Counted from the first letter of the stretch, positions 8,185-17,979 are shown. The stretch is 64,000 nt of DNA from Paracoccaceae bacterium (GCA_027489375.1 JAIXZW010000007.1:62001-126000), one strand, 5' to 3'. The notes: generated from the letters alone by a model not told the origin. Program-made: numbers and translations.

Positions 8185-9204
8185 ATGAGTGCCCGCCCCC
8201 TCCCCTTTCCGGCCTTCGCGCTGGCGACCCTTCTGCCCGCGGCCCTTCTCGGGCTTGGCGCATGGCAGGGCGGGTTCTGGACCGGCGCGGCTCTGGTCTG
8301 GGTCTTCGCCCTGTCGCTGCTCCTCGACCAGTTGCTCCCCCTCGTCGAAACCGACACGGCCGAGGGCGCGGAATTCCCCGCAGCCGATGCGCTCCTCGCG
8401 GCACTGGCGCTGACGGCGCTCGCCCTGCTCGCAGCCGCGGCACGGGCCACCGCATCGCCCGCCCTCGGCGCATGGGACAAAGCGGCATTGCTGCTGGCCA
8501 CCGGCCTCTGGCTTGGCCAGATCGCCCACCCTGCGGCGCATGAGCTGATCCACCGCAGCGACCGCCGCCTGTTCCGCCTCGGCGTCCTCGTCTATTCCGC
8601 CCTGCTCGTCGGGCACCATGCGTCGAGCCACCGCCTCGTCCATCACCGCTTCGTCGCAACCCCCGACGACCCCGCCACCGCCCGCAGGGGCGAAGGGTTC
8701 TGGCGCTTCCTGCTCCGCGCCTCCCTCGGCGGGTTCCTTGCAGGCTTCCGCGCCGAAGCGGCACGCGGGCACCGCCCGCACCCCTATGTCGGCTACCTGT
8801 CGCTCGCCGCCGCCGCCCTGTGCTGCGGCTACCTCCTCGGTGGCTGGACGGGGGTTGCCGTCTGGGCGCTCCTCGGCACCCATGCCCAGATCCAGATCCA
8901 CCTATCCGACTACGTCCAGCACTACGGCCTGACCCGCCGAACCGTCGACGGAAAGCCCGAACCCGTCGGCCCCGGCCATTCGTGGAATACGGCACACTGG
9001 TTCTCTTCGGCCCTGCTGCTGAACGCGCCGCGCCATTCCGACCACCACGCCAACCCCTCGCGCCCCTACCCCGCGCTGCGCCTGCCCGCCGAAGCGCCAC
9101 GCCTGCCTTGGCCGCTCCCCCTCGCCGCGCTGATCGCACTTTTCCCGCCGCTCTGGCGCCGCCTCATGCGCCCCCACCTTTCGCGCGCCAGACAGCCCGA
9201 TTGA
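8185..9204 (+). CDS. AlkB-like membrane di-iron hydroxylase/desaturase
   Basis: A 339-residue integral membrane protein with the histidine-box pattern of the alkane 1-monooxygenase branch of membrane fatty-acid desaturases: HPAAHELIH near residue 115, HHASSHRLVHH near 144, HLSDYVQHYG near 239 and NAPRHSDHH near 280. These boxes bind a di-iron centre. About six hydrophobic helices surround them. It is shorter than Pseudomonas-type AlkB, which is about 400 residues. No rubredoxin or rubredoxin reductase is adjacent, so alkane hydroxylation is possible but unproven; a lipid substrate is an alternative. The ATG at 8185 is preferred over the GTG one codon upstream. Confidence 0.8.
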   Translation: MSARPLPFPAFALATLLPAALLGLGAWQGGFWTGAALVWVFALSLLLDQLLPLVETDTAEGAEFPAADALLAALALTALALLAAAARATASPALGAWDKAALLLATGLWLGQIAHPAAHELIHRSDRRLFRLGVLVYSALLVGHHASSHRLVHHRFVATPDDPATARRGEGFWRFLLRASLGGFLAGFRAEAARGHRPHPYVGYLSLAAAALCCGYLLGGWTGVAVWALLGTHAQIQIHLSDYVQHYGLTRRTVDGKPEPVGPGHSWNTAHWFSSALLLNAPRHSDHHANPSRPYPALRLPAEAPRLPWPLPLAALIALFPPLWRRLMRPHLSRARQPD

Positions 9205-9275
9205 TCCCTCACCGACAGAATGTCTGGCAAAATCCCGTCCTTTCTGGCAGGTTCCGCCCATCCGACGGAGCCTCC

Positions 9276-9680
9276 ATGCGCCTGATCCCTCTCGCCCTCG
9301 CTCTCACCCTTTCCGCTCCGGCCTTCGCGGCCCGCCTCGACACGCCACTCACCGCCGAGGAGTTCGACGCCTACGCCACCGGCAAGACCCTTTCCTATGC
9401 CCAGAACGGCGAAGTGTGGGGCTCGGAGCAATACCTCCCCGACCGCAAGGTCGTCTGGACCTTCTCGGGCGAAGAATGCCAATACGGCCAGTGGTATGCC
9501 GATGCCGATGCAATCTGTTTCGTCTACGACAACGACCCCACCCCGCAATGCTGGCACTTCTTTCGGGACGCGCAGGGGCTGCGCGCCGAATTCCTCGACG
9601 ATCCCGTCAACACCAACCTGTCAGAGGTGAGCCAGAGCGAAACCCCCCTCACCTGCCCCGGTCCCGACGTCGGCGCCTGA
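9276..9680 (+). CDS. Small secreted four-cysteine protein of unknown function
   Basis: A 134-residue protein with a clear signal peptide (hydrophobic residues 3-17, likely cut after AFA at about 18), so it should be periplasmic or secreted. The mature part has four cysteines (68, 81, 92 and 127) that could form two disulfides. It is rich in aromatic and acidic residues, with the stretch GKTLSYAQNGEVWGSEQYLP near 37-56. I recognise similar uncharacterised proteins in Rhodobacteraceae but no named function. It lies 71 bp after the AlkB-like gene on the same strand and is convergent with xseA. Confidence 0.75.
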   Translation: MRLIPLALALTLSAPAFAARLDTPLTAEEFDAYATGKTLSYAQNGEVWGSEQYLPDRKVVWTFSGEECQYGQWYADADAICFVYDNDPTPQCWHFFRDAQGLRAEFLDDPVNTNLSEVSQSETPLTCPGPDVGA

Positions 9681-9704
9681 GCGCACAATAGCGCGCGTCT
9701 GCCC

Positions 9705-9777
9705 CTTTCACCTTTGCCCAAATACTCCACGGGGGGGCCATCGGTTCACCGATGGGCGGGGGGCGTGAAGCCCCCCT
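9705..9777 (-). repeat. GC-rich dispersed repeat unit, copy 1
   Basis: Read on the minus strand this copy contains a GGGGGGC / GCCCCCC hairpin (9776-9758), a variable second hairpin (CCATCGG / CCGATGG), then a GTATTTGGGCAAAGG core and GTGAAAG. Related units lie at 24264-24428 (two) and 31752-31943 (two). This copy lies between convergent genes. Confidence 0.7.
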
Positions 9778-9801
9778 GCGCCCGTTCCGCCGCGCAGCCC
9801 G

Positions 9802-11358
9802 TCAGAAAAGCGATCCCTGCCCGCCGTCGCCCGCCGTCCGGCCCTTCTTCGCCCCGACCGTCACGCGCCCGTCCGCGAATTCGATCTCCAGCACCGCCGC
9901 CCGCTCTGCCGCCGCTTTCCCCGTGACCACCGCGCCATCCCCGCGCACCACGGCAAAACCGCGCTTCAACGTCTCGGCATAGCCCAGCGTGGCCCGCGTG
10001 CGGTCAAGCGCCTCCAGCCGCTGCCCCAACCGCTCCAGCCGCGCCTTGGGTGCCGCATCCAGCCGCGCCGCCAGGCCCGCCAGCCGCTCCTGCCCCTTGC
10101 GAGTCTCGCGCTCGGCATCGCCGATCATCCGCTGGAGCGAGGGTTGCAACCGCCCGCCCAGCGCCTCGATCCGCGACCGCACCCGTTCCAGCCGCCGCTC
10201 CTCGGCCACCCGCGCCCGCTGCGCCACCTCGGCCAGATCGCGCCGCCGATGCGCGACAAGGCCAAGCAGCAGTTCCGGCCGCACCAGCCCCGCCCGCGCC
10301 TCGAAGGCATGGCGCTTGCGCGCCGCAGCCATCCCCAATGCCGCGCCCAGCTTGCCAGACCACAGGTCCAGCCGCTGCTCCGGCCCCGCCAGCAGCGCAT
10401 CCAGCCGTGGCAAGGCCCGCGCGACATCGCGCAAACGCTGCCCGCGATTGCCCACCCCCGCGACGACAGCCCGCACCGACCGCGCCCCCAGACCATCCAC
10501 CGCCGCCAGCAATTCGAGCCGCACCGGCACCGCCATTTCCGCCGCCGCCGTCGGCGTGGGCGCACGCCGGTCCGAGGCGAAATCGATCAGCGTGGTATCC
10601 GTCTCGTGCCCCACGGCCGAGATCAACGGAATCCGGCTCGCCGCCGCCGCCCTGACCACGATCTCCTCGTTGAACCCCCACAGGTCCTCGAGCGACCCGC
10701 CGCCCCGCGCCACGATGATCAGGTCGGGACGCGGCACAGGCCCGCCCGCCTCGATCGCGTTGAAACCACGGATCGCGGCGGCCACCTCGGGCGCGCAGGC
10801 CTGCCCCTGCACGGCCACGGGCCAGATCAGCACATGGCGCGGGAAACGGTCGCGCAGACGGTGCAGGATGTCGCGGATCACCGCTCCGCTCGGCGAGGTG
10901 ACGACCCCGATGACCCCCGGCAGAAACGGCAAGGGCTTCTTCCGCGCCGGATCGAACAGCCCCTCTGCCGCCAGCGCGGCACGGCGCTTTTCCAGCATGG
11001 CCATCAGCGCACCCGCCCCGGCGGGGGCCACATCCTCGACGATCAACTGGTATTTCGACTGCCCCGGAAAGGTCGTCATCCGCCCCGTGACGATGACCTC
11101 CATCCCCTCTTCGGGCTTCACCGCCAGACGGCTGACCTGCCCCTTCCAGGTGATCGCCGCGATCACGCTGCGGTCGTCTTTCAGGTCATAGTAAAGATGC
11201 CCCGAAGCGGGACGCGACACCCGCCCCACCTCGCCCCGCACGCGGACCAGACCGAACTCGCCTTCGATCACCCGCTTCACCGCACCGGACAATTCCGACA
11301 CGGTGAATTCCGGCTGGTTGCCTTGCGGGGCGGGTGCATTGTCTTCGAACAGGTCCAT
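9802..11358 (-). CDS. xseA: Exodeoxyribonuclease VII large subunit
   Basis: A 518-residue protein with an N-terminal OB fold (about residues 16-115, starting FTVSELSGAVKRVIEGEFG) followed by the catalytic domain with GVVTSPSGAVIRDI and IVARGGGSLEDLWGFNEE. The C-terminal half is long, Arg/Ala-rich and predicted coiled coil, as expected for the part that binds XseB subunits. ExoVII degrades single-stranded DNA to short acid-soluble oligonucleotides in repair. It is longer than the E. coli protein (456 residues), mainly in the coiled-coil region. xseB is not adjacent. Confidence 0.94.
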   Translation of the reverse strand: MDLFEDNAPAPQGNQPEFTVSELSGAVKRVIEGEFGLVRVRGEVGRVSRPASGHLYYDLKDDRSVIAAITWKGQVSRLAVKPEEGMEVIVTGRMTTFPGQSKYQLIVEDVAPAGAGALMAMLEKRRAALAAEGLFDPARKKPLPFLPGVIGVVTSPSGAVIRDILHRLRDRFPRHVLIWPVAVQGQACAPEVAAAIRGFNAIEAGGPVPRPDLIIVARGGGSLEDLWGFNEEIVVRAAAASRIPLISAVGHETDTTLIDFASDRRAPTPTAAAEMAVPVRLELLAAVDGLGARSVRAVVAGVGNRGQRLRDVARALPRLDALLAGPEQRLDLWSGKLGAALGMAAARKRHAFEARAGLVRPELLLGLVAHRRRDLAEVAQRARVAEERRLERVRSRIEALGGRLQPSLQRMIGDAERETRKGQERLAGLAARLDAAPKARLERLGQRLEALDRTRATLGYAETLKRGFAVVRGDGAVVTGKAAAERAAVLEIEFADGRVTVGAKKGRTAGDGGQGSLF

Positions 11359-11420
11359 GCGCGTCTCCGGTCACTGCCCCGACTGTAGGGCCGACCGCCG
11401 CAAAGGAAAAGCGCCCGCGG

Positions 11421-13664
11421 CTATTCGGGCTGCGCCGCAAGCCACTCGGACAGCGCAGGCCGCACGCTTTCATGCCCCTCGGCCATCGCATGGTCGATCA
11501 CCTCGCGCGCCTCGGACAGATCGACGCGCCGCAGCAGCGCCTTGATCGGCCCGATCGAGGCAGGCCGCATCGAAAGCGTCCGCAACCCGCGCGCGGCAAA
11601 GGCCACCGCCTCGATGGGCCGCCCCGCATCCTCGCCGCAAAAGGACAGCGGCGTGCCCGAGGTTTCGCACCGCCCGATGATCTGGTCGAGGAACCGCAGG
11701 AACGACACGTTCAGCGTATCATAGCGCCGCCGCACCCGTTCGTTCTCGCGGTCGGCGGCAAAGAAGAACTGCTTCAGGTCGTTGCCCCCGATCGACACGA
11801 AATCCGCAAGGTCGAAAAAGGCCTGCGGCGCAAAGGCAAGGCTCGGCGTTTCCAGCATCGCACCGACTTCGACCGTTTCCGGCACGACATGACCCATCGC
11901 GGATTCGCGGTCCAACTCGCGCATGACATGATCGCGCGAGGTGACGAATTCCCCGTATTCCGTGATGAACGGGAACATGACCGACAACGGCCGCCCCTTT
12001 GCGGCACGGATCAGCGCCTGCAATTGCATCCGCAGCACGCCGGGCTTGTCCAGTCCGACGCGGATCGCCCGCCAGCCCATCGCGGGGTTGGGTTCGTCCT
12101 GCGGCTTCATGTAGGGCAGCACCTTGTCCGACCCGATGTCGAGCGTGCGGAACGCCACGCGCCGTCCCTTGGCCGCGTCCATCACGCGGGCATAAAGCGC
12201 GGCAAGCTCCGCCCGTTGCGGCATCTTGTTGCGGATCAGGAACTGCAATTCGGTGCGGAACAGCCCTACCCCCTCGGCCCCCGAACCTTCGAGGCTCGGC
12301 AGGTCGGCCATCAGACCCGCATTCATCATCAGATGCGTGACCGTCCCGCACTTCGACAGCGCAGGCAGGTCGCGCAGATTGGCGTAGCGCTGCTGCGCCG
12401 CCGCCTGCATGGCGATCTTGTCGCGGAAGGCCCGTGCCACCGTCTCCTCGGGGCGCAGGTGGACGATGCCCTGATCCCCGTCCACAAGGATCGGGTCGCC
12501 GTTCAGCGCCTCGGTCACGATGCGGTCGGCATGGATCACCAGCGGGATCGCCAAGGCCCGCGCCACGATGGCCGCATGGCTTCCGACCGACCCTTCTTCC
12601 AGCACCACGCCCTTCAGTTTGCGACCGTATTCCAAAAGCTCGGCCGGCCCGATGTTGCGCGCCACCAGCACCGGATTTTCCGGCATCTCCGCGCCCGTGT
12701 CGCTGCCCTGCCCCGTCAGGATGCGCAGCAGACGGTTCGACAGGTCGTCCAGATCGTGCAACCGCTCGCGCAGATAGGCGTCCGGCACCTGCTCCAGCCG
12801 CGCACGGGTGGCCGACTGTTCCTTTTCCACCGCCGCCTCGGCCGAAAGGCCGCGGGCGATGTCGTCCTCCATCCGCTTCAACCAGCCGCGGGAATGGGCG
12901 AACATCCGATAGGCTTCCAGAACCTGCTTCTGTTCCTTGTCAAGGCTTTCCGCCGCCAGCAGGTCGTCCACCGACACCCGCAACTGCCCCACTGCCGCAC
13001 GGATGCGGTCGATCTCGGTCAGCGGGTCATCGGCCACGGGGTTGGTGACGACCACGCGGGCCTCGTGCAGCCAGACACGGCCCTCCGCCGCGCCCTCCTG
13101 CCCCGTTCCGCCACGGATCATCACCGGCTGCTTGTGCAAGGACCGCATCCCGTCGACATCGCTGGCAAAGACGCCAAGCTCCGTCATCTCGGCCAACACC
13201 ATCGCCACGACTTCGAGCGCATAGATCTCGTCGTCGTTGAACTGCCGCGCCGTGCGCGACTGCACGACGAGCACGCCCAGCTTTTCCCCCACCCGCTGGA
13301 TCGGCACGCCAAGGAACGAGGAATAGATTTCCTCGCCCGTCTCGGGCATGTAGCGAAAGCCCTTCTCGCTCGGCGCATTCGCCGTGTTGACCGGCAGACC
13401 GGTGCGGGCGACCCGCCCCACCAGACCCTCGCCCAGCTTCATCCGCGTCTGGTGAACCGATTCCGGCCGCAACCCTTCGGTCGCGCACAGTTCCAGCGTC
13501 TCGGCATCGCGGAACAGATAGATGGAGCATACCTCCGTCCCCATGCTGTCGGCGATCAGATGGGTGATGCGGTCAAGACGGTCCTGCCCCTTTCCGGGCG
13601 TTGCTAAGGTGTCGCGCAACCGGCGCAACAGCTTGCGGCTTTCACTTTCGGTCCGTTCCGGCAT
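11421..13664 (-). CDS. ptsP: PTS-Ntr enzyme I with GAF domain (PtsP)
   Basis: A 747-residue phosphoenolpyruvate-protein phosphotransferase of the nitrogen-related PTS. Domains are an N-terminal GAF (about 28-160), a PEP-utilising N domain (about 180-310), the phosphohistidine swivel domain with GSHAAIVARALAIP (His363), and the PEP-binding TIM barrel with GLFRTELQFL, FRTLDIGSDK, SIGGNDLKQ and LSFCGEDAG (catalytic Cys676). It passes phosphate from PEP to NPr, and regulates metabolism and K+ uptake rather than importing sugar. The upstream neighbour is lysC (226 bp away), the conserved lysC-ptsP order of alphaproteobacteria. Confidence 0.95.
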   Translation of the reverse strand: MPERTESESRKLLRRLRDTLATPGKGQDRLDRITHLIADSMGTEVCSIYLFRDAETLELCATEGLRPESVHQTRMKLGEGLVGRVARTGLPVNTANAPSEKGFRYMPETGEEIYSSFLGVPIQRVGEKLGVLVVQSRTARQFNDDEIYALEVVAMVLAEMTELGVFASDVDGMRSLHKQPVMIRGGTGQEGAAEGRVWLHEARVVVTNPVADDPLTEIDRIRAAVGQLRVSVDDLLAAESLDKEQKQVLEAYRMFAHSRGWLKRMEDDIARGLSAEAAVEKEQSATRARLEQVPDAYLRERLHDLDDLSNRLLRILTGQGSDTGAEMPENPVLVARNIGPAELLEYGRKLKGVVLEEGSVGSHAAIVARALAIPLVIHADRIVTEALNGDPILVDGDQGIVHLRPEETVARAFRDKIAMQAAAQQRYANLRDLPALSKCGTVTHLMMNAGLMADLPSLEGSGAEGVGLFRTELQFLIRNKMPQRAELAALYARVMDAAKGRRVAFRTLDIGSDKVLPYMKPQDEPNPAMGWRAIRVGLDKPGVLRMQLQALIRAAKGRPLSVMFPFITEYGEFVTSRDHVMRELDRESAMGHVVPETVEVGAMLETPSLAFAPQAFFDLADFVSIGGNDLKQFFFAADRENERVRRRYDTLNVSFLRFLDQIIGRCETSGTPLSFCGEDAGRPIEAVAFAARGLRTLSMRPASIGPIKALLRRVDLSEAREVIDHAMAEGHESVRPALSEWLAAQPE

Positions 13665-13832
13665 CTACACTCCGCCCGATGGAAGGGGGTTTCCCTGCCT
13701 TAGATCATAAAGGGGCGCGAAGGTGAACGGTTATGGTGGCCCGCATCGTGATTTGCCGGCCCACGGGTGCCGGTGGCGCGCACCTGCCCGCCCCGCAGGC
13801 GGCAGGGGTCGCTCGGCGCCGGTGCCTTGCGC

Positions 13833-13866
13833 AAAAAGAAAAAGGGTGCGCAGCCGGTGCGCACCC
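13833..13866 (-). terminator. Intrinsic terminator after lysC
   Basis: On the minus strand GGGTGCGC (13866-13859) pairs with GCGCACCC (13851-13844), followed by TTTTTCTTTTT. It begins about 25 bp past the lysC stop codon and separates lysC from ptsP transcription. Confidence 0.85.
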
Positions 13867-13889
13867 CCCGAATGCCGGCCAAGAGAGGC

Positions 13890-15152
13890 TCAGGCGCCCG
13901 CCTTGTCCAGTTCAAAGGCGTCGTGCAGGGCTTGCACGGCAAGCTCCATGTACTTGCGGTCGATCAGCACGGAGATCTTGATCTCGGATGTCGCGATCAC
14001 CTTGATGTTGATGTTCTCCGCCGCCAGCGCCGCGAACATCTTCGCCGCAACGCCCGCATGGCTGCGCATGCCGATACCGACGACCGACACCTTGGCCACA
14101 TCCGTGTCCACGTTCAGTTCGTCATACTTGATCGTGCCCGCAGCCTGTGCATCCTCCATCGCCTTCTTGGCCCGCGCCACCTGATTGGTCGGGACCGAAA
14201 AGGTCATGTCCGTCACGGCGCCCGCATGGCCCGCGTAGTTCTTTTCCGAGATGTTCTGGACGATCATGTCCACGTTCACCCCCGCTTCGGCCAGCGGGCC
14301 GAAGATGGCCGAGGCGACGCCGGGGCGATCCTCGACGGTCACAAGCGTCATTTTCGCTTCGTCGCGCGAATAGGCGACGCCCGAGACGACTTTCGATTCC
14401 ATGATTTCATCCTCGTCGCAGACCAGGGTTCCAGAGTTTTCGTCGGTATCCTCGAACGAGGAAAGCACGCGCAGCCGCACCTTGTAGCGCATGGCAAGCT
14501 CGACCGACCGCGTTTGCAGCACCTTCGCGCCGAGCGAGGCAAGCTCCAGCATCTCCTCGAAGGCGATTTTCGGGAGTTTGCGGGCCTTGTCGGTGATGCG
14601 CGGGTCGGTGGTGTAGACGCCGTCCACATCGGTGTAGATGTCGCAGCGTTCCGCACCGAAGGCGGCGGCGAAGGCGACGGCGGTGGTGTCCGACCCGCCA
14701 CGGCCCAGCGTCGTGATCCGGCCCTCGGGGCTGATCCCCTGAAAGCCCGCCACGACCGCGACCTTGAACCCTTCGGCGAATTTCGCGTCGATATTGGCCC
14801 GCGGAATGTCGATGAAGCGGGCCGAGGCGTGGGCCGAGGTGGTCAGGATCGGCACCTGCCAGCCCTGCCATGACCGCGCCGGAACATCCATTTCCTGCAA
14901 GGTCAGCGCCATCAGGCCCGCCGTCACATTCTCGCCCGACGACACGACCGCGTCATATTCGCGGGCGTCGTAAAGCGGCGAGGTCGCCTCGACCCAGCCG
15001 ACGAGTTCGTTGGTCTTGCCCGACATGGCCGAGACGATGACGATCACGTCATAGCCACGCTCCACCTCGCGTTTGACCTTGGCTGCGGCGTTCTTGATCC
15101 GCGCAAGGTCGGCCACCGAGGTGCCGCCGAATTTCATCACGAGAAGCGGCAT
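13890..15152 (-). CDS. lysC: Aspartate kinase
   Basis: A 420-residue aspartokinase that phosphorylates aspartate, the first step toward lysine, threonine and methionine. The kinase domain starts with KFGGTSV (7-13) and contains SGENVTAGLMAL, TTLGRGGSDTTAV and DVDGVYTTDPR. Two C-terminal ACT domains (from about residue 265, with VTVEDRPGVASAIFGPLAEAG and VSVVGIGMRSHAGVAA) provide feedback inhibition. Length and organisation match class II LysC of alphaproteobacteria. It is monocistronic, with its own terminator. Confidence 0.96.
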   Translation of the reverse strand: MPLLVMKFGGTSVADLARIKNAAAKVKREVERGYDVIVIVSAMSGKTNELVGWVEATSPLYDAREYDAVVSSGENVTAGLMALTLQEMDVPARSWQGWQVPILTTSAHASARFIDIPRANIDAKFAEGFKVAVVAGFQGISPEGRITTLGRGGSDTTAVAFAAAFGAERCDIYTDVDGVYTTDPRITDKARKLPKIAFEEMLELASLGAKVLQTRSVELAMRYKVRLRVLSSFEDTDENSGTLVCDEDEIMESKVVSGVAYSRDEAKMTLVTVEDRPGVASAIFGPLAEAGVNVDMIVQNISEKNYAGHAGAVTDMTFSVPTNQVARAKKAMEDAQAAGTIKYDELNVDTDVAKVSVVGIGMRSHAGVAAKMFAALAAENINIKVIATSEIKISVLIDRKYMELAVQALHDAFELDKAGA

Positions 15153-15261
15153 TCATCCCCCCCGCCAAGGTCATAAGTCGGGCGCTTCTTATGCGCGCGG
15201 GGCGAGGCGTGCAAGGGCGGATCGGGGCGCATCGCCCGCCCTTGGCCGCATTTCTTCGGCC

Positions 15262-16710
15262 TCAGGGATAGGCCCAATGCACAAAGCCCGCATCCGCCCC
15301 TTCGGCCCGCAGCGGCAGCAGCGCCGACAGCGTGGCATATTCCGTCACCTTGCAAAGCCCGCGGACCGGCGGGGCCAGATTGCCCGCCTCCACCGCCCGG
15401 ACCACATCCTCGGCGCTCCAGACCCGCCGGAACGGCGCATCCGCCGACCCCAGCAGCCAAAGCGCGCCGGGAAAGATTTCCAGATCCGACTTCTCCCAGC
15501 CGCAGACCACGGGCGTCTCGTCGGGGCGCAGGCTCGCGCGGAAATTGGCAAGGATGGCGCGATAGGGCGCAATCCCCTCGTTCTCCAGCCCCGCCTCGCG
15601 CGCCGGTTTGACCGGCCCGCCCGCCGCGATCACCAGCACGGCCGCCCCGACCAGCCCAGTCGCGGGCGGCAGCGACACCAGCACCGCGCCCGCCCCTGCG
15701 GCGGCAAAGGGCAGAACCTGCATCAGATAGCGGTCGAACAGCTCGCCGTCCGCCGCCGTCATGGCAATGAAGAACAGCACGACCCAAACGGCCACCGCCG
15801 CCGCTTCGGCCCGCCGCTCCCCGCCCTGCCGTCCCGCGCCGCGCAGCACGAAAGGTGCGGCAAGCGCCCCCGCGACCAGCCCCGCCCAAAGCACCACGCC
15901 ATCCGCAGCGACCCAGTCCGTCCAGCGCAGATGCCGCGCCCAGTCGCGATGCCCCGGCGCGATCCGCATCACCTGCTCGCGCAGATACGTCACCTCGACC
16001 GACCCTTCCCCGTTCAGCACCCCCTGCACAAGCGGCCAGAACGCAAGGCCCGCCAAGGCCAGCCCCAGCGCCCAAAGGTGCCACCCCGCCCGCGCAGGCC
16101 GCACCCCGCCCATATACATCACCAGCGCCACCACGGGCACCGCAACCACCGCCACGGGCGCCTTTTGCAACGCCCCCAGCCCCAGAAGCATCGCCACGCC
16201 CCACCACCAGCGCGGGGCCTGCCATGCAGCGAAACAGGCCATCACCGCCGCCAGCAGAAAGAACGCCGCCCCCATGTCGAGCATGGCCGACGTCGCCGAA
16301 ACCCAGAACTGCGGCGAACACAGCAGCAGTGCCACCGCGACCGGAGCCGCCAAGGTCCGCCCCGACAGCCGCACCGCCAGCCCCGCGACCAGCGCCACCA
16401 CCCCGAAGGCCGCGATAAAGGACGGCAGCCGCAGCGCCAGCAACCCCTGCACCCCCTCCTTGGCGAAGATCGCCGACAGCCAGTATTGCAGCGGCGGCTT
16501 CTTGAAGACGGGCATCCCGTTTTCGTAAAGCGTCAGCCAGTCATGCCGCGTCAGGATGCCATGCACCCGCTCGGCCGTGTACCATTCGTCGAACTGCCAA
16601 AGCTCGGCCACGGGCAGACGGAACGCCAGCCGCCCCAGCGCCAGCGCCGCCAGCGCGACCGTCCCCGCCACCACCAGCCCCCGAAGCACCCGCACCGACG
16701 ACAAGGGCAA
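15262..16710 (-). CDS. GT39/ArnT-like polyprenyl-phosphate sugar glycosyltransferase
   Basis: A 482-residue GT-C glycosyltransferase with an N-terminal helix, then the first periplasmic loop carrying FDEWYTAERVHG (Asp-Glu catalytic motif near 40) and KKPPLQYWLSA near 70-80, both characteristic of the PMT/ArnT superfamily. About ten hydrophobic helices follow, with a soluble C-terminal domain from about residue 370. It should transfer a sugar from an undecaprenyl-phosphate donor to a lipid or protein acceptor in the periplasm. The acceptor is unknown and no ArnB/ArnC genes are adjacent. It starts 6 bp after the purD stop on the same strand, suggesting co-transcription. Confidence 0.8.
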   Translation of the reverse strand: MPLSSVRVLRGLVVAGTVALAALALGRLAFRLPVAELWQFDEWYTAERVHGILTRHDWLTLYENGMPVFKKPPLQYWLSAIFAKEGVQGLLALRLPSFIAAFGVVALVAGLAVRLSGRTLAAPVAVALLLCSPQFWVSATSAMLDMGAAFFLLAAVMACFAAWQAPRWWWGVAMLLGLGALQKAPVAVVAVPVVALVMYMGGVRPARAGWHLWALGLALAGLAFWPLVQGVLNGEGSVEVTYLREQVMRIAPGHRDWARHLRWTDWVAADGVVLWAGLVAGALAAPFVLRGAGRQGGERRAEAAAVAVWVVLFFIAMTAADGELFDRYLMQVLPFAAAGAGAVLVSLPPATGLVGAAVLVIAAGGPVKPAREAGLENEGIAPYRAILANFRASLRPDETPVVCGWEKSDLEIFPGALWLLGSADAPFRRVWSAEDVVRAVEAGNLAPPVRGLCKVTEYATLSALLPLRAEGADAGFVHWAYP

Positions 16711-16716
16711 GGCTCC

Positions 16717-17979
16717 CTAAAGCGCGCGCCAGCCGATATCGCGGCGGCAGAACCCCTCGGGCCAGTCGATGGCATCGACCATCGCATAGGCCTTGCGCTG
16801 CGCCTCGGCCAGGGTGTCGCCGCGTGCGGTCACATTCAGCACCCGCCCGCCACTGGCCAGCACCCTGCCCGCCTCCGCCCGTGTTCCGGCATGGAACACC
16901 ATCTGCGACGAGGTCTCGGGAAGCCCATCCAGCCCCTTGATCTCGCTGCCCTTGCCGTAAGCCCCCGGATAGCCCTTCGCCGCCATCACGACCGTCAGGG
17001 CGTGATCATCGGCCCAGGACACCCGCGCCTGATCAAGCCGTTCTTCGGCACAGGCCAGCAAAAGGTCCAGCGCCTGCGCACCCAGTCGCATCATCAGCAC
17101 CTGACATTCGGGGTCGCCGAAACGGGCGTTGTATTCGACCAGCCGCCCGCGCCCGTTCTCGATCATCAGACCGGCGTAAAGCACCCCCTGATAGGGCGTC
17201 CCGCGCCGCGCCATCTCGGCAATCGTCGGCAGGACGATCTCGCGCATCGCCTGTGCGGCAATCGCATCTGTCAGCACCGGCGCGGGGGAATACGCCCCCA
17301 TCCCGCCCGTATTCGGCCCCGTGTCTCCATCACCCACGCGCTTGTGGTCCTGCGCCGTGCCGACCGGCAGGGCATGGGTGCCATCGGTCAGGACGAAGAA
17401 CGATGCCTCCTCGCCCGTCATGAACTCCTCGATCACCACCTCGGCCCCTGCCGCGCCGAATTCGCCGCCGAACATGTCATCGATGGCGGCAACCGCCTCC
17501 TCGACGGTCATCGCCACGATCACGCCCTTGCCCGCCGCCAATCCGTCGGCCTTGACCACGATGGGGGCACCCTGCGCCGTCACATACTCCCGCGCAGGTG
17601 CCGCTTCGGTGAAACGCGCATAGGCCGCCGTCGGAGCATTGCAGGCGTCGCAGATCTCTTTGGTGAAGGATTTCGAAGCCTCCAGCCGCGCCGCCGCCGC
17701 CGAAGGGCCAAAGGTCAGGATGCCCGCCGCCCGCGTCGCATCGGCCACCCCGGCCGCCAGCGGCGCTTCGGGTCCGACAATCACGAAGTCGATGGCGTTC
17801 TCTTCGCAAAAGGTCACGACCGTCGCCCCCGACAGGATGTCGATCTCGGCGCATTCCGCCAGTTGCGCGATCCCCGCATTGCCGGGGGCCACGATCAGCC
17901 GGTCGGTCTTGGGGTTCTGCTTCACCGCCCAGGCAAGCGCATGTTCCCGCCCGCCACTGCCGAGGATGAGGATATTCAT
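16717..17979 (-). CDS. purD: Phosphoribosylamine-glycine ligase
   Basis: A 420-residue ATP-grasp enzyme making glycinamide ribonucleotide in purine synthesis. It starts MNILILGSGGREHALAW, the standard PurD N terminus. The ATP-grasp core contains VVKADGLAAGKGV, GEEASFFVLTDG and the signature VEYNARFGDPECQ. Length is normal. It is the upstream gene of a likely two-gene unit with the GT39-like glycosyltransferase, an arrangement with no obvious functional link. The upstream UvrD-family helicase gene is on the same strand, with its stop 91 bp before the purD start. Confidence 0.97.
   Translation of the reverse strand: MNILILGSGGREHALAWAVKQNPKTDRLIVAPGNAGIAQLAECAEIDILSGATVVTFCEENAIDFVIVGPEAPLAAGVADATRAAGILTFGPSAAAARLEASKSFTKEICDACNAPTAAYARFTEAAPAREYVTAQGAPIVVKADGLAAGKGVIVAMTVEEAVAAIDDMFGGEFGAAGAEVVIEEFMTGEEASFFVLTDGTHALPVGTAQDHKRVGDGDTGPNTGGMGAYSPAPVLTDAIAAQAMREIVLPTIAEMARRGTPYQGVLYAGLMIENGRGRLVEYNARFGDPECQVLMMRLGAQALDLLLACAEERLDQARVSWADDHALTVVMAAKGYPGAYGKGSEIKGLDGLPETSSQMVFHAGTRAEAGRVLASGGRVLNVTARGDTLAEAQRKAYAMVDAIDWPEGFCRRDIGWRAL

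Noticed and set aside
11334..13607. 757-codon plus-strand open frame
   Set aside because: It is antisense to ptsP, which carries all catalytic motifs of enzyme I.
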